Shown in pieces: positions 9,862 to 18,455 of a DNA stretch of 64,000 bases (position 1 is the stretch's first letter; each line of letters opens with the position of its first letter). The notes under the pieces were generated by a model that did not search any database, was not told the origin of the DNA, and worked only from the letters and a program-made list of their open reading frames with translations. Both the position numbers and the translations under genes were made by a program. This DNA comes from JBNFVY01 sp049943335. Its GTDB lineage: Bacteria > Pseudomonadota > Alphaproteobacteria > Rhodobacterales > Rhodobacteraceae. The DNA lies in contig NZ_JBNFVY010000001.1 in the NCBI RefSeq assembly GCF_049943335.1, positions 620,001 to 684,000 of the forward strand, given 5' to 3'.

Positions 9862-10911
9862 TCAGGGGCGGGCCAGCGCCAAACCTTGTGCATCGAAGAA
9901 ATGGGTGTGTTCGGGCGCGAAAGTCAGCCCGACCCGATCCCCATCGCGCAGACCGGTGTTGCCCACCACGCGCACGGTGATCCGGCCAAGTTCGGCCCCG
10001 TCAATGATCAAGAACGTGTCCGAGCCGTGGTATTCGGCCACGTCGACCACCCCGTCGGCCTGGCCGTCGCCCGGCGTGCCCAGCGTGATATGTTCCGGGC
10101 GAATTCCAAGCTTTACCGCACCGTTCGGCCCCGTGCCGCCGCGCCCGCCCCAAAGGGTGTATTGCCCGCCCGATGCGCTGCACGACATGATATTCATTGC
10201 GGGGCTACCAATGAACTGGGCAACGAACAAGTTGGCCGGGCTTTCATAGAGTTCGCGCGGGGTGCCGACCTGCGCAATGGTCCCGAATTCCAGAACGACA
10301 ATGCGGTCGGCCAGTGTCATGGCTTCGACCTGGTCGTGGGTCACGTAGATCATTGTCCGACCAAGCGACTGATGCAACTTTGCGATTTCGTAGCGCATCT
10401 CGACCCGCAAGGCAGCATCGAGGTTCGACAGCGGCTCGTCGAACAGAAAGGCCGTGGGATCGCGCACAATCGATCGACCGATGGCTACACGCTGTCGTTG
10501 CCCGCCCGACAGATCGCGCGGGCGGCGGTCCAGGTAGTCTTCCAGCTTCAAGACCCGCGCGGCCTCGGACACCTTGGCGGTGATTTCGGACTGTGGGGCG
10601 CCGGCGGTCTTTAGTGAAAAGCCCATGTTATCGGCCACCGACATATGGGGGTAGAGCGCGTAGCTCTGGAACACCATCGACAGGCCGCGCTTGGAGGGGG
10701 GCTGATCGGTGACATCGGTGCCGTTGATCGCCAGACTTCCGCGCGAGATTTCTTCAAGTCCGCCGATCATGCGCAACAGGGTCGACTTGCCACAGCCGGA
10801 TGGGCCGACGAATATGACAAATTCGCCCTCGTCGATGGCCAGGTCGATGCCCTTGATCACCTGCACCTCGCCGTACCATTTTTCGACAGCGCTCAGTTCG
10901 ATCGATCCCAT
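9862..10911 (-). CDS. Carbohydrate ABC transporter ATP-binding protein (UgpC/MalK type)
   Basis: A 349-residue ATPase with Walker A (GPSGCGKST), signature LSGGQRQRVAIGRSIVRDP and Walker B FLFDEPLSNLDA, plus a C-terminal TOBE/OB-fold regulatory domain from about residue 235 (IGSPAMNI, KLGIRPEHI). This layout is that of MalK/UgpC/MsmK ATPases. It starts at 10911 behind GGAGG; the longer frame runs into the glycosidase gene. As last gene of the LacI-SBP-MalF-MalG-GH operon it should energise that importer. Confidence 0.92.
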   Translation of the reverse strand: MGSIELSAVEKWYGEVQVIKGIDLAIDEGEFVIFVGPSGCGKSTLLRMIGGLEEISRGSLAINGTDVTDQPPSKRGLSMVFQSYALYPHMSVADNMGFSLKTAGAPQSEITAKVSEAARVLKLEDYLDRRPRDLSGGQRQRVAIGRSIVRDPTAFLFDEPLSNLDAALRVEMRYEIAKLHQSLGRTMIYVTHDQVEAMTLADRIVVLEFGTIAQVGTPRELYESPANLFVAQFIGSPAMNIMSCSASGGQYTLWGGRGGTGPNGAVKLGIRPEHITLGTPGDGQADGVVDVAEYHGSDTFLIIDGAELGRITVRVVGNTGLRDGDRVGLTFAPEHTHFFDAQGLALARP

Positions 10912-10931
10912 TGTGTCCTCCTTCAGCTCGG

Positions 10932-12188
10932 CTAGAGCCGCCCTTTGGCCGACGGCGATGCCCAGGTCAGCCAAATCGCGGCTGTCCAGGTAAAGGCGTC
11001 GCCGCCTGCCGGTGCCCCGTCATGGGGACAGAAATATTCATAGAACCCGTGTTCGGCGATCAGCTTGCGCGTATCCCGGCGAATGCGTTCGGCAAATTCG
11101 ATGTGGCCCGCTTCGGCCAATCCCAGCCCGATCAGCGTGTTGATGATCCCCCAGACTGGACCACGCCAGTATCGCAGGCTGTTGAACGCGGCGCTCTCGG
11201 GGTCGCACGAGGGCACGGCGAAGCTCACATTGTCGAGGATACGCTTGAGATGCGGCAGCATCCGGTCGTCGCGCATGCCTGCGTACCAGCACAGGAAGGA
11301 TGCCGACGAAAGGGACCCGGCGTGTTCGCCCGTCCTCAGATCAATGGAATCGTAAAAACCACCGTTCTCGTTCCAATGCCGCGACACGCCTTGTTCCAAG
11401 GTATGGATCCATCCCCGGATTTCTTGCGTGATGTGGTCCAGCTCGGCCGCGATGGCCAGCAGGTCCCGGCACGATCGCAACAGGATGAATGTCATGCCAA
11501 CATCGGCCACTCGAAAGGGCCCGTTCCTGGCGATTTCGGCTTCGTCATACCCGCTGTCGCGGCTGAATTGGACCATGGCCAGGTAGCGGTCATAGTCTTC
11601 CTTTTTGGGGCGCATTTCGGGATTCACGTGATGGGTGTCCGCACGTTCGTACGGGCCCACGTTCGACCCGTCGACATTGGCCATCGCCCCGTCCCAGTCG
11701 ACCGCATTGTCACGCCCGCTTTCCCAAGGATGCGTAATGGCAACCATGCCATCGGTAACCCGATGTTTCATGAACCAGCGGTGCCAGCTGACCAGGCGGC
11801 CATAGAGCAGTTCCATGTGCACACGGCCATATTCCTTGTCCGCCTCATAGATGGACCGCGCGAAAGTGGTCACCACGGGGGGCTGTGTGATGCCCGATGT
11901 ATGGGGGATGCGCGGCGTGCCCCAGACATCGGGGCCGGGAAAATACCCGTCGGCGCGTTTGTGAAAGATGATGTGGGGGACCATCCCGTTGTCCCATTGC
12001 CCGTGAAACAGGGTCTGGATTTCGAACCAGGCCCGTTTGACGTCGAAGGCGGCAAAGCCCCAGGCCGCAAAGCCGCTGTCCCAGTTCCATTGATACGGGT
12101 ACAGCCGTCTGGTCGGCACCGTATAGCCGCCACGATCATTCTCGCGCAGAATTTTGCGCGCCTGTTTGTCCAGTTTCTTGTGGTTCAT
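10932..12188 (-). CDS. GH63-like glycoside hydrolase
   Basis: A 418-residue protein with the (alpha/alpha)6-barrel sequence pattern of the GH37/GH63 group: YPYQWNWDSGF (30-40), WDNGMVPHI (65-73) and HPWESGRDN (153-161). By family analogy Asp160 is the likely general acid and a Glu in the GFYEYF segment near the C-terminus the base. It has no signal peptide, so it acts on imported substrate. The closest pattern I know is the mannosylglycerate/glucosylglycerate hydrolase subgroup of GH63, but substrate cannot be fixed here. It is located between the MalG-type permease and the ATPase, so it probably hydrolyses what the transporter brings in. Confidence 0.75.
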   Translation of the reverse strand: MNHKKLDKQARKILRENDRGGYTVPTRRLYPYQWNWDSGFAAWGFAAFDVKRAWFEIQTLFHGQWDNGMVPHIIFHKRADGYFPGPDVWGTPRIPHTSGITQPPVVTTFARSIYEADKEYGRVHMELLYGRLVSWHRWFMKHRVTDGMVAITHPWESGRDNAVDWDGAMANVDGSNVGPYERADTHHVNPEMRPKKEDYDRYLAMVQFSRDSGYDEAEIARNGPFRVADVGMTFILLRSCRDLLAIAAELDHITQEIRGWIHTLEQGVSRHWNENGGFYDSIDLRTGEHAGSLSSASFLCWYAGMRDDRMLPHLKRILDNVSFAVPSCDPESAAFNSLRYWRGPVWGIINTLIGLGLAEAGHIEFAERIRRDTRKLIAEHGFYEYFCPHDGAPAGGDAFTWTAAIWLTWASPSAKGRL

Positions 12189-12205
12189 ATGTCTCTTACT
12201 CTGAC

Positions 12206-13420
12206 CTAGCCTTTGACCGCGCCTGCAGTCAGTCCGCGCGTCATGAATTTCTCTAGTCCAAGGAAAAGCACCATGATCGGGACAGTTGCAATGACTGCGC
12301 CGGCCATAAGGTGCTGCCGTGGTATTTCTGATGAATTAAGCATCGCTACACCGCGTGTAAGCGTGAATTTCGATGGATCGTCCAGCAACATGAATGCCAA
12401 AAGGAATTCGTTCCACGCGATCATGAAGACATAGAGCGAAACCGACGCAAGCGCAGGCAAAGCAAGGGGGAGCGTGATTTTCCAGATCACCTGCAGGCGC
12501 GACAGGCCATCCATCAGTCCGGCCTCTTCGACTTCGGCGGGCAGTCCGCGGAAATAGCCCTGCAACATGTAGAGCGCGACCGGGATTGTCGTGACCGGAT
12601 AGATCAACACGATGCCCAGAATGGAATTGCGCAGGCCAGCGCTAGAGAAGGCGATGTAGATCGGCAGCGCCAGTACGATCATGGGCACCATGTAGATGAG
12701 TAGGATCGACCGGCTCATCATCGCCGCGCCGCGAAACCTCAGCCGGGCGACCGCGTAAGCGCCGGGGATTGAAAACGCCAGCGTGATCGCAACCGTGATG
12801 ACCGAGATCAGGAAAGAGGTCCACAAGTAGCGCCCGAAACCAAAGTCGCGAAACAGCTCGACGTAGCTGCGAAACAGGCCCATCCCCTGTGACAGATCAA
12901 GGGAAAAATCCAACGGGTTCTGCAACAGCGCCTGCTGAGATTTCAGCGAAGTCATGACCATCACGTAAAACGGGATCAGCACGATAGCGGTGAAAAAGAT
13001 ATACCCGAACCCGGTCAGAAACCGGATCACCGCCGCCTCGAACACGTGGCGGGTCAACGCGCCCTTGTCCACATCAGCCAGAATGCGCCACAGCCCGACA
13101 GCGGACGCCGCTGCGATGATCGCTCCGGTCACTATGCGCAGACCTGCCCCTGTGTCGGCCGCGAACAGCACCGGCGCTGGCAAAGTGATATGTGCAACCG
13201 CGACCACGATGCTCAGACACACCAACACCCAAGGTCCCCGCACCCGTTCAATGGCGCCAAACCCCAGGACGGCGCCGTAGACAACGCTCCACAGGGCCGA
13301 CGGACGCAGCGCGTCACCTGTGGCAAAGCTGAGGGCGATGGCCACACTGGTCGCGATCACCAGCGTCCAAAGGGCGCCCAGCACAGGTCCAGTCAAATAA
13401 CCGTACCTCAACATCCGCAT
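12206..13420 (-). CDS. Carbohydrate ABC transporter permease (MalG type) with extra N-terminal membrane segments
   Basis: A 404-residue permease. The canonical MalG core begins near residue 135 and carries the EAA loop (EAGLMDGLSRLQVIWKITLP), where the ATPase docks. Ahead of it are about 120 extra residues with up to four hydrophobic segments (about 8-30, 44-60, 65-83, 93-112); ordinary MalG proteins are about 280-300 residues. Start at 13420 chosen for a GAGGG 8-9 bases upstream; the in-frame start at 13489 gives a polar, non-family extension. Partner of the MalF-type permease upstream. Confidence 0.87.
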   Translation of the reverse strand: MRMLRYGYLTGPVLGALWTLVIATSVAIALSFATGDALRPSALWSVVYGAVLGFGAIERVRGPWVLVCLSIVVAVAHITLPAPVLFAADTGAGLRIVTGAIIAAASAVGLWRILADVDKGALTRHVFEAAVIRFLTGFGYIFFTAIVLIPFYVMVMTSLKSQQALLQNPLDFSLDLSQGMGLFRSYVELFRDFGFGRYLWTSFLISVITVAITLAFSIPGAYAVARLRFRGAAMMSRSILLIYMVPMIVLALPIYIAFSSAGLRNSILGIVLIYPVTTIPVALYMLQGYFRGLPAEVEEAGLMDGLSRLQVIWKITLPLALPALASVSLYVFMIAWNEFLLAFMLLDDPSKFTLTRGVAMLNSSEIPRQHLMAGAVIATVPIMVLFLGLEKFMTRGLTAGAVKG

Positions 13421-13511
13421 CGACTGGCCCTCTTCGTCTGAAAAATATCCCGGGTGGTGCCCGACCGGCTGCGGGGGCAGAGCCCGCACGCGGGTGCAGT
13501 CAAGCGCCCGG

Positions 13512-14765
13512 TCATAGTCCTTCCTCGCGGCTCATGAAGCGAAAGAAGAATACCGAAAACAGCAACAAGCAGCCAAAGACCACAACCGCCACCGCTGCCC
13601 CTGCGCCGATGTTGGAAATCGCAAAGGCCTGCTCGTAGACGTTCACCGTCAGCGTCCGCGTTCCGGCATTCCCACCCGTCAGCAAGAAGATGTCGTCGAA
13701 TTTGTTGAAAGTCCAGATGAAGCGCAGCAGGAACAGCACCGACAGGATGCCCAAGAGTTGTGGCAGGCTCAGGTACCAGAATTTCTGAAATGGGCTGGCG
13801 CCGTCCATGTCGGCCGCTTCGTACATATCGGTGTCGATGCTTTGCATCCGGGCCAGGATGAACAAGAAGGACAGGGGGAAATAGCGCCAGACCTCGAACA
13901 CCGTCACCATGATCAACGCCAATGGCTTTTCGCCAAAAAAGCTGATCGGCGTCTGGGTCAGCCCCATTTGCAAGAGCAGCGCATTGGCCGAGCCGGAAAA
14001 TGGATCGAATAGCGTCACCCAGGTAAAGGCCACCGCGATCACCGGGGCAACATAGGGAAACAGATAGAGCCCCCGCAAAATGCCTTGGCCCTTGAACGAA
14101 TGGTTTAGCAGCATGGCGGCAAAAAGCCCGAAAACCAGCGCGCCGATGGTCCCGAACACCGTGTAAAACAGGGTGACCCCAAGCACGCCAAGGAATTCGT
14201 CGCCGCTGAAGATGCGGGCGAAATTGTCCAACGTAAACTCATCGTTGGTGAGCACGCTCTGGCCCTTGCCAGTCAGCAGCGGATCGCTGGCTTCCACGTC
14301 GCCCGTGGCCAGATAGCTGGCCCCCACCGTGACCGGAATTTCCAACCGCTCGCGCGCGCCGCCCTGAAGTGTGCCGAAATCGCAAAACAGTTGCTGCCCG
14401 TCCAGACTGCAGCGGTCGTCTGGCAGGGCTGTGACGGTCAACCCTTGTGGGATCACATCGCTGAAAGTCACGCCCAGCACCGGTCCGTCGGGTGACGAAT
14501 TGCGCAGCCGGTAGCGGATGGTCGCGTCATCGCCTGGCGCGGTGGGTTTGCCGCGCAGATCCTCACGAAGAACCGGTTCGGGCGCGCGCAGGTCGGACAA
14601 TTGGACCGGCTTCACGGAAATCCAGAAGATCGCCAGAAGCGGCAAGATCACCACCAGCGCAACGGCCACAAGCGTTGGCGCCAGCAGCCCCCAAGCCAGG
14701 CGCGCCTCGCGTTTGGCCAGCGGTCCGCGTCCTTTGGGCGGCTGTGCGGTGCGGGTGGTCATCAT
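13512..14765 (-). CDS. Carbohydrate ABC transporter permease (MalF type) with a periplasmic Ig-like insert
   Basis: A 417-residue permease. The first membrane segment (about 25-50) is separated from the second (about 193-215) by some 140 periplasmic residues instead of a short loop. The insert (about 60-170) includes IRYRLRN, SDVIPQGLTV, a Cys pair at 119 and 128, FGTL and LEIPVTV, a pattern like the DUF11-type Ig fold. The EAA loop YEAADMDGASPFQKFWYLSL is intact. E. coli MalF also has a large P2 loop that contacts the binding protein, so the insert may do the same. Either of two adjacent ATGs (14765, 14762) follows GGAG. Confidence 0.87.
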   Translation of the reverse strand: MMTTRTAQPPKGRGPLAKREARLAWGLLAPTLVAVALVVILPLLAIFWISVKPVQLSDLRAPEPVLREDLRGKPTAPGDDATIRYRLRNSSPDGPVLGVTFSDVIPQGLTVTALPDDRCSLDGQQLFCDFGTLQGGARERLEIPVTVGASYLATGDVEASDPLLTGKGQSVLTNDEFTLDNFARIFSGDEFLGVLGVTLFYTVFGTIGALVFGLFAAMLLNHSFKGQGILRGLYLFPYVAPVIAVAFTWVTLFDPFSGSANALLLQMGLTQTPISFFGEKPLALIMVTVFEVWRYFPLSFLFILARMQSIDTDMYEAADMDGASPFQKFWYLSLPQLLGILSVLFLLRFIWTFNKFDDIFLLTGGNAGTRTLTVNVYEQAFAISNIGAGAAVAVVVFGCLLLFSVFFFRFMSREEGL

Positions 14766-14777
14766 GCAGCTCCGGAT

Positions 14778-14803
14778 GGGGCGGCCCCGCAAGGGCGCGC
14801 CCC
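14778..14803 (-). promoter_or_regulatory. GC-rich intercistronic hairpin after the binding-protein gene
   Basis: GGGGCG (14778-14783) pairs with CGCCCC (14798-14803), continued by GCCC/GGGC across one bulge and a 5-base loop. There is no U-run. It lies between the sugar-binding-protein stop and the MalF-type start, as the urtA-urtB hairpin does, and probably stabilises the binding-protein message. Confidence 0.55.
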
Positions 14804-14810
14804 GATTGAC

Positions 14811-16166
14811 TTATTCGATGGCGGACAATTCGTCGTTCATCATCTGGATGGTGGCTGCAGCGTCGCGTTCGCCGTCGATGAATTCACGAACGAGGCGGTT
14901 GATCGCCTGGCTGTTGATCATCTTCGACGCCAGCGCCAGCTGTCCGTCCTTGACGCCCCAGCGTTGCGCCACGTCCAGACCGCCCACGATCTCGTCGATC
15001 ATGCTTTTGTCATAGAGGTCGGCCAAGGGCGCCTTGCGATCCACGCCAACCGGCAGGCTGGCCCATTCCACGGCAAATTTCTCTGGGTCGGCCAGATCGC
15101 CGCGCCGCACCGGAAACTTGCCTTCGGGCGCGATTGACAGAGTTTGAGTGTAGCCATCCGACATCGAAAACTTGACGAACTCTTCAGCCGCGTCGGCATT
15201 GGCATCCGACGTGACGCCGAAAGACCGGATGTCGCCCCAGGCTGCTCCATCGGGGTTTGATGGCCCGCTGAAGTTGGTCACGATTCCCGTCAGCGACGCC
15301 AGTTCGGCGCTGGTCGGATCGTCGTTGATGGTGGGCGGCGCGCTGTCGCGCAGGCCCGCCAGTTCATCCAGGATGAAGGGCGACCAGATGATCATCGCCG
15401 CCTGTCCTGCGAAGTAAAGTTCGCGCGATTGCTTCCAATATAGATCCCCCGGCGGCGAGGCTTCGACGATCGCCTTGTAGAAATCCAGCACTTCTGTCGT
15501 GGCGGCCTCATCAAGCGGTTGGAACCCCTCTGGGCCGACTGGCGAAACGCCGTTGGCAAGGAAAACATGCTCCAGAACCTGGCTCATGAAATTCTCATCC
15601 ACCTTGGTCGCGGCGACAAAGCCGTACATTTCTGGCGGGTTGTGCAATTTTTCCAGCGCGGCCCGAACATTCGCAAAACTGGTGGGCGCCTCCAGGCCGG
15701 CGTCCTCGAACAGATCCTTGCGATAGACGATCATTTGCGTCCATCCGTCGACCGGCACCGAGGCATAGCCGTCTTCGGTCGCGGTCATTGCCAGCGCGCC
15801 GGGCGCAAAAGTCTCTGCGCCCAGTTCCTCGACCAGATCGGTGGCCGCGTCGGTGTCCAGAATGCCGGCTTCGGCCCAAGGAAGGGCATATTGCAGCGTG
15901 TGATAGATCACGTCCGGCAGATCGCCCGCGGCGAACGCGGCGGTGGCGCGCGTGCCCTGATCGCTTTCGGTGACGGGGATGACCTCGACCTCGATGCCAG
16001 AGGCTTCTTCGAATTGCGCGGCCATTTCCTGTTGTTTGGCAAGCCGCTCGGGCTGTTCTTCGATCGTCCAGAAACGGATGGATTCCGCTTGAACGCCGGT
16101 CGCTGCCAGGGCCAGCGCCATCGCGGCGCTTCCTGTTAGTGACTTGAAACGAAGTTGTTTCGTCAT
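14811..16166 (-). CDS. Extracellular solute-binding protein, family 1 (carbohydrate)
   Basis: A 451-residue protein with signal peptide (cut after VQA, about residue 27) and the family 1 sugar-binding pattern: SIRFWTIEEQPERL at the mature N-terminus, FEEASGIEVEVIPV, and AAGDLPDVIYH. It delivers a carbohydrate to the MalF/MalG-type permeases encoded next. The start codon overlaps the stop of the LacI regulator gene (ATGA), so regulator and binding protein are translated from one message. The glycosidase and regulator in the operon suggest a small glycoside as ligand, not determined. Confidence 0.9.
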   Translation of the reverse strand: MTKQLRFKSLTGSAAMALALAATGVQAESIRFWTIEEQPERLAKQQEMAAQFEEASGIEVEVIPVTESDQGTRATAAFAAGDLPDVIYHTLQYALPWAEAGILDTDAATDLVEELGAETFAPGALAMTATEDGYASVPVDGWTQMIVYRKDLFEDAGLEAPTSFANVRAALEKLHNPPEMYGFVAATKVDENFMSQVLEHVFLANGVSPVGPEGFQPLDEAATTEVLDFYKAIVEASPPGDLYWKQSRELYFAGQAAMIIWSPFILDELAGLRDSAPPTINDDPTSAELASLTGIVTNFSGPSNPDGAAWGDIRSFGVTSDANADAAEEFVKFSMSDGYTQTLSIAPEGKFPVRRGDLADPEKFAVEWASLPVGVDRKAPLADLYDKSMIDEIVGGLDVAQRWGVKDGQLALASKMINSQAINRLVREFIDGERDAAATIQMMNDELSAIE

Positions 16167-17254
16167 GTCTTGACCTCCCAGTCTTTAAAATGAGTGTTTT
16201 GATTGAAGCTCGGGGCAGGGCCAACGCTGGCACCTGGCATCCACGCAGCGCATGCCGTGCGCCGCAAGGATTCAGGTGCGTCCCCCCGGCAATGCCTGAT
16301 CAGCAGGCCTGCCAGTTCCTGTCCCACCAGTTTGTTGTCGACGGCGAAACTGGCCAGCGGTGGGGTCAAACGGCGCCCTTCGGGCTGTCCGTCATAGCCG
16401 ACGATAGACAGGTCGCGCCCGATGACGACGCCGCGCGATGCCGCTGCCGCATAGGCCCCAAAGGCGGCAAGGTCGGTCGCAAAGATGATCGCAGTCGGCG
16501 GGTCCGGCAGATCGAGCAGCCGGTCCGTCGCAGCGCGGCCCTGTGCTTCACTTGAGGCATTGGCAACGATCAGGCGGTCATCCAGCGGTAAACCTGCATC
16601 ACGAAGCCCGGCAAGGTACCCCGCTTTGCGCAGGCGCACGAACATATAGCGGTCGTCGCCGTGCACAAAGCCAATACGCCGGTGGCCCAGCTTGGTCAGT
16701 CGGCTGACCGCTTCGCCGATGGCGGTTTCGCTGGCAATGTCGAACCAGCCGCAGCCTTCGCGATCCTCGACACGACCATAGAGGATAAAGGGCACGCCGC
16801 GGCCGCGCAGGTAGCTTACGCGGGGGTCATCAGCCATGGTCCGGGGCAAGATGAACCCGTCGGCTTTTCGTTCGGTGATCAATTGATCCAGCGTCGGGAT
16901 CAGCGCCGCGCGATCCGGCGCCGTGGCCAGTGTCAGTGTCCAGTTCTCTTCTGACGCAACCTGACTGATACCTTGCAGGAAATCGGCCAGAAACGGGCGC
17001 TGTCCGTCATGGTCATACGTTTGCAGAACCAGCCCGATTGCCCGGACACGACCTGTTCGAATGGCCTGAGCCTGCGCCAAGGGGCGATAACCCAGATCGC
17101 GGGTGGCTTGTTCAACCTTTCGCCGCGTCGATTTGGAAATATCAGGGTAGCCATTCAGCGCACGCGACACGGTACCCTTGGTCACGCCAAGGTAATCGGC
17201 CACATCCGCAATCGTCACACGCTTTGGCGTTTTTTGGTTGAACGAATCCCCCAT
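16163..17254 (-). CDS. LacI-family transcriptional regulator of the glycoside operon
   Basis: A 363-residue LacI/GalR protein. The helix-turn-helix and hinge read VTIADVADYLGVTKGTVSRA and continue to LGYRPLAQA, followed by a periplasmic-binding-like sensor domain. Start could be the ATG at 17254 or a GTG at 17260; neither has a strong ribosome site. It is first gene of its operon and overlaps the binding-protein gene by 4 bases. A perfect palindrome 19 bases upstream (17273-17288) has the CCGG-centred form usual for LacI operators, so autoregulation relieved by a sugar is likely. Confidence 0.92.
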   Translation of the reverse strand: MGDSFNQKTPKRVTIADVADYLGVTKGTVSRALNGYPDISKSTRRKVEQATRDLGYRPLAQAQAIRTGRVRAIGLVLQTYDHDGQRPFLADFLQGISQVASEENWTLTLATAPDRAALIPTLDQLITERKADGFILPRTMADDPRVSYLRGRGVPFILYGRVEDREGCGWFDIASETAIGEAVSRLTKLGHRRIGFVHGDDRYMFVRLRKAGYLAGLRDAGLPLDDRLIVANASSEAQGRAATDRLLDLPDPPTAIIFATDLAAFGAYAAAASRGVVIGRDLSIVGYDGQPEGRRLTPPLASFAVDNKLVGQELAGLLIRHCRGDAPESLRRTACAAWMPGASVGPAPSFNQNTHFKDWEVKT

Positions 17255-17272
17255 GAGCACAAGTAAGTGTTC

Positions 17273-17288
17273 CCGAAACCGGTTTCGG
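17273..17288. promoter_or_regulatory. Candidate LacI operator
   Basis: CCGAAACCGGTTTCGG is a perfect 16-bp palindrome centred on 17280/17281, just upstream of the LacI gene and downstream of ackA. A central CG flanked by AAACC/GGTTT-type arms is the common form of LacI-family operators. It sits where it would block transcription of the whole importer operon. Confidence 0.8.
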
Positions 17289-17327
17289 CAAGGAAAAAAG
17301 TTATCTGCGCTGCACTATTCACCGTTT

Positions 17328-18455
17328 TCAGGCGTGCAGAGCAGCGCGTGTGGCGCTGGCGATGACGCTCTCTTCATCCGTTGGGATCACAAGGATCGGG
17401 GTGTCACCGAGGGCGACGTTCGTGGCATTTTCTGCGTTTGCTTCAGCGTCGATCCTGAGGCCAAGAAAGTCCATATCGGCGATTACCTGGGCGCGTATTG
17501 GGGCGGCGTTTTCCCCCACCCCACCGCAGAACACCAGTGCGTCCAACCCGCCCAGAACCGCGGCCATTGCGCCAATTTCGCGCCGAATGCGGAAGCAGTA
17601 GTAATCGATTGCCTGAGCTGCCTCTGGTGCGTCGCTGGCCAACAGGGTGCGCATGTCGTGCGAGATCCCGGACAACCCTTTCAGGCCGCTTTCCTTGTAG
17701 AGCATCGTTGAGATGTCTGCTGCGTCCATGCCCTTGGCGTCCATAAGATAGAGCAGGACGCCCGGGTCGATCTGGCCACACCGGGTGCCCATTGGCAGCC
17801 CGTCCAACGCCGAAAACCCCATGGTTGACCCCACCGATTGGCCGCCCCGCGTGGCGCACATGGACGCACCATTTCCCAGATGGGCGATGATCACCCGATT
17901 GTGGGCCAGTTCAGGATAATGACTGGCCAGATGGCGCGTGATATAGTCGTAGCTGAGACCGTGAAATCCGTAGCGCCGCACGCCTTCGTCATAGAACGCG
18001 CGGGGGATGGCGAAGGTATCGTTTACCCAAGGGTGGCCGCGATGAAAGGCCGTGTCGAAGCACGCGACGTGCACCGCGTGCGGGAAAGCCTTGCCGGCGG
18101 CGTTCACCGCCGCCAGATTATGGGGTTGATGCAGGGGCGCCAGCGGGATGTATTTCTCTAACTGGGCGATGACCTGCGGTGTCAGCGTGACCGGCGCAGC
18201 AAAATCCGGCCCGCCATGCACCACCCTGTGCCCGATCCCGTCCAGCGGCGTCTGAAGATGCGGCGCCACAGCCGATAGAATCGCCTGAACGCCGTTGGCA
18301 TGGTCTGTGGGGCCCAGCGCCGTGCGGTCATCGCCGATCCGCAAGGTCGCATCGGGGCCGATCCGGTCAACCTGGCCCGAAAGGGTGCGCGCTTCATCCT
18401 CCCACACCGAAAACTTGATCGATGAGGATCCGGCGTTCAGCGTCAGAATGCTCAT
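17328..18455 (-). CDS. ackA: Acetate kinase
   Basis: A 375-residue acetate/propionate kinase: N-terminal LTLNAGSSSIKFSVW, HRVVHGG, FDTAFH, RRYGFHGLSYDYI, and AHLGNGASMCA are all canonical nucleotide- and acetate-binding motifs. It interconverts acetyl phosphate plus ADP with acetate plus ATP. It overlaps the preceding MaoC-Pta gene by ATGA, giving a Pta-AckA pair. Slightly shorter than the usual 390-400 residues but all motifs are present. Confidence 0.95.
   Translation of the reverse strand: MSILTLNAGSSSIKFSVWEDEARTLSGQVDRIGPDATLRIGDDRTALGPTDHANGVQAILSAVAPHLQTPLDGIGHRVVHGGPDFAAPVTLTPQVIAQLEKYIPLAPLHQPHNLAAVNAAGKAFPHAVHVACFDTAFHRGHPWVNDTFAIPRAFYDEGVRRYGFHGLSYDYITRHLASHYPELAHNRVIIAHLGNGASMCATRGGQSVGSTMGFSALDGLPMGTRCGQIDPGVLLYLMDAKGMDAADISTMLYKESGLKGLSGISHDMRTLLASDAPEAAQAIDYYCFRIRREIGAMAAVLGGLDALVFCGGVGENAAPIRAQVIADMDFLGLRIDAEANAENATNVALGDTPILVIPTDEESVIASATRAALHA

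Noticed and set aside
10911..12209. 432-codon plus-strand frame opposite the GH63-like gene
   Set aside because: The minus-strand product carries the family motifs; the opposite one has no recognisable domain.
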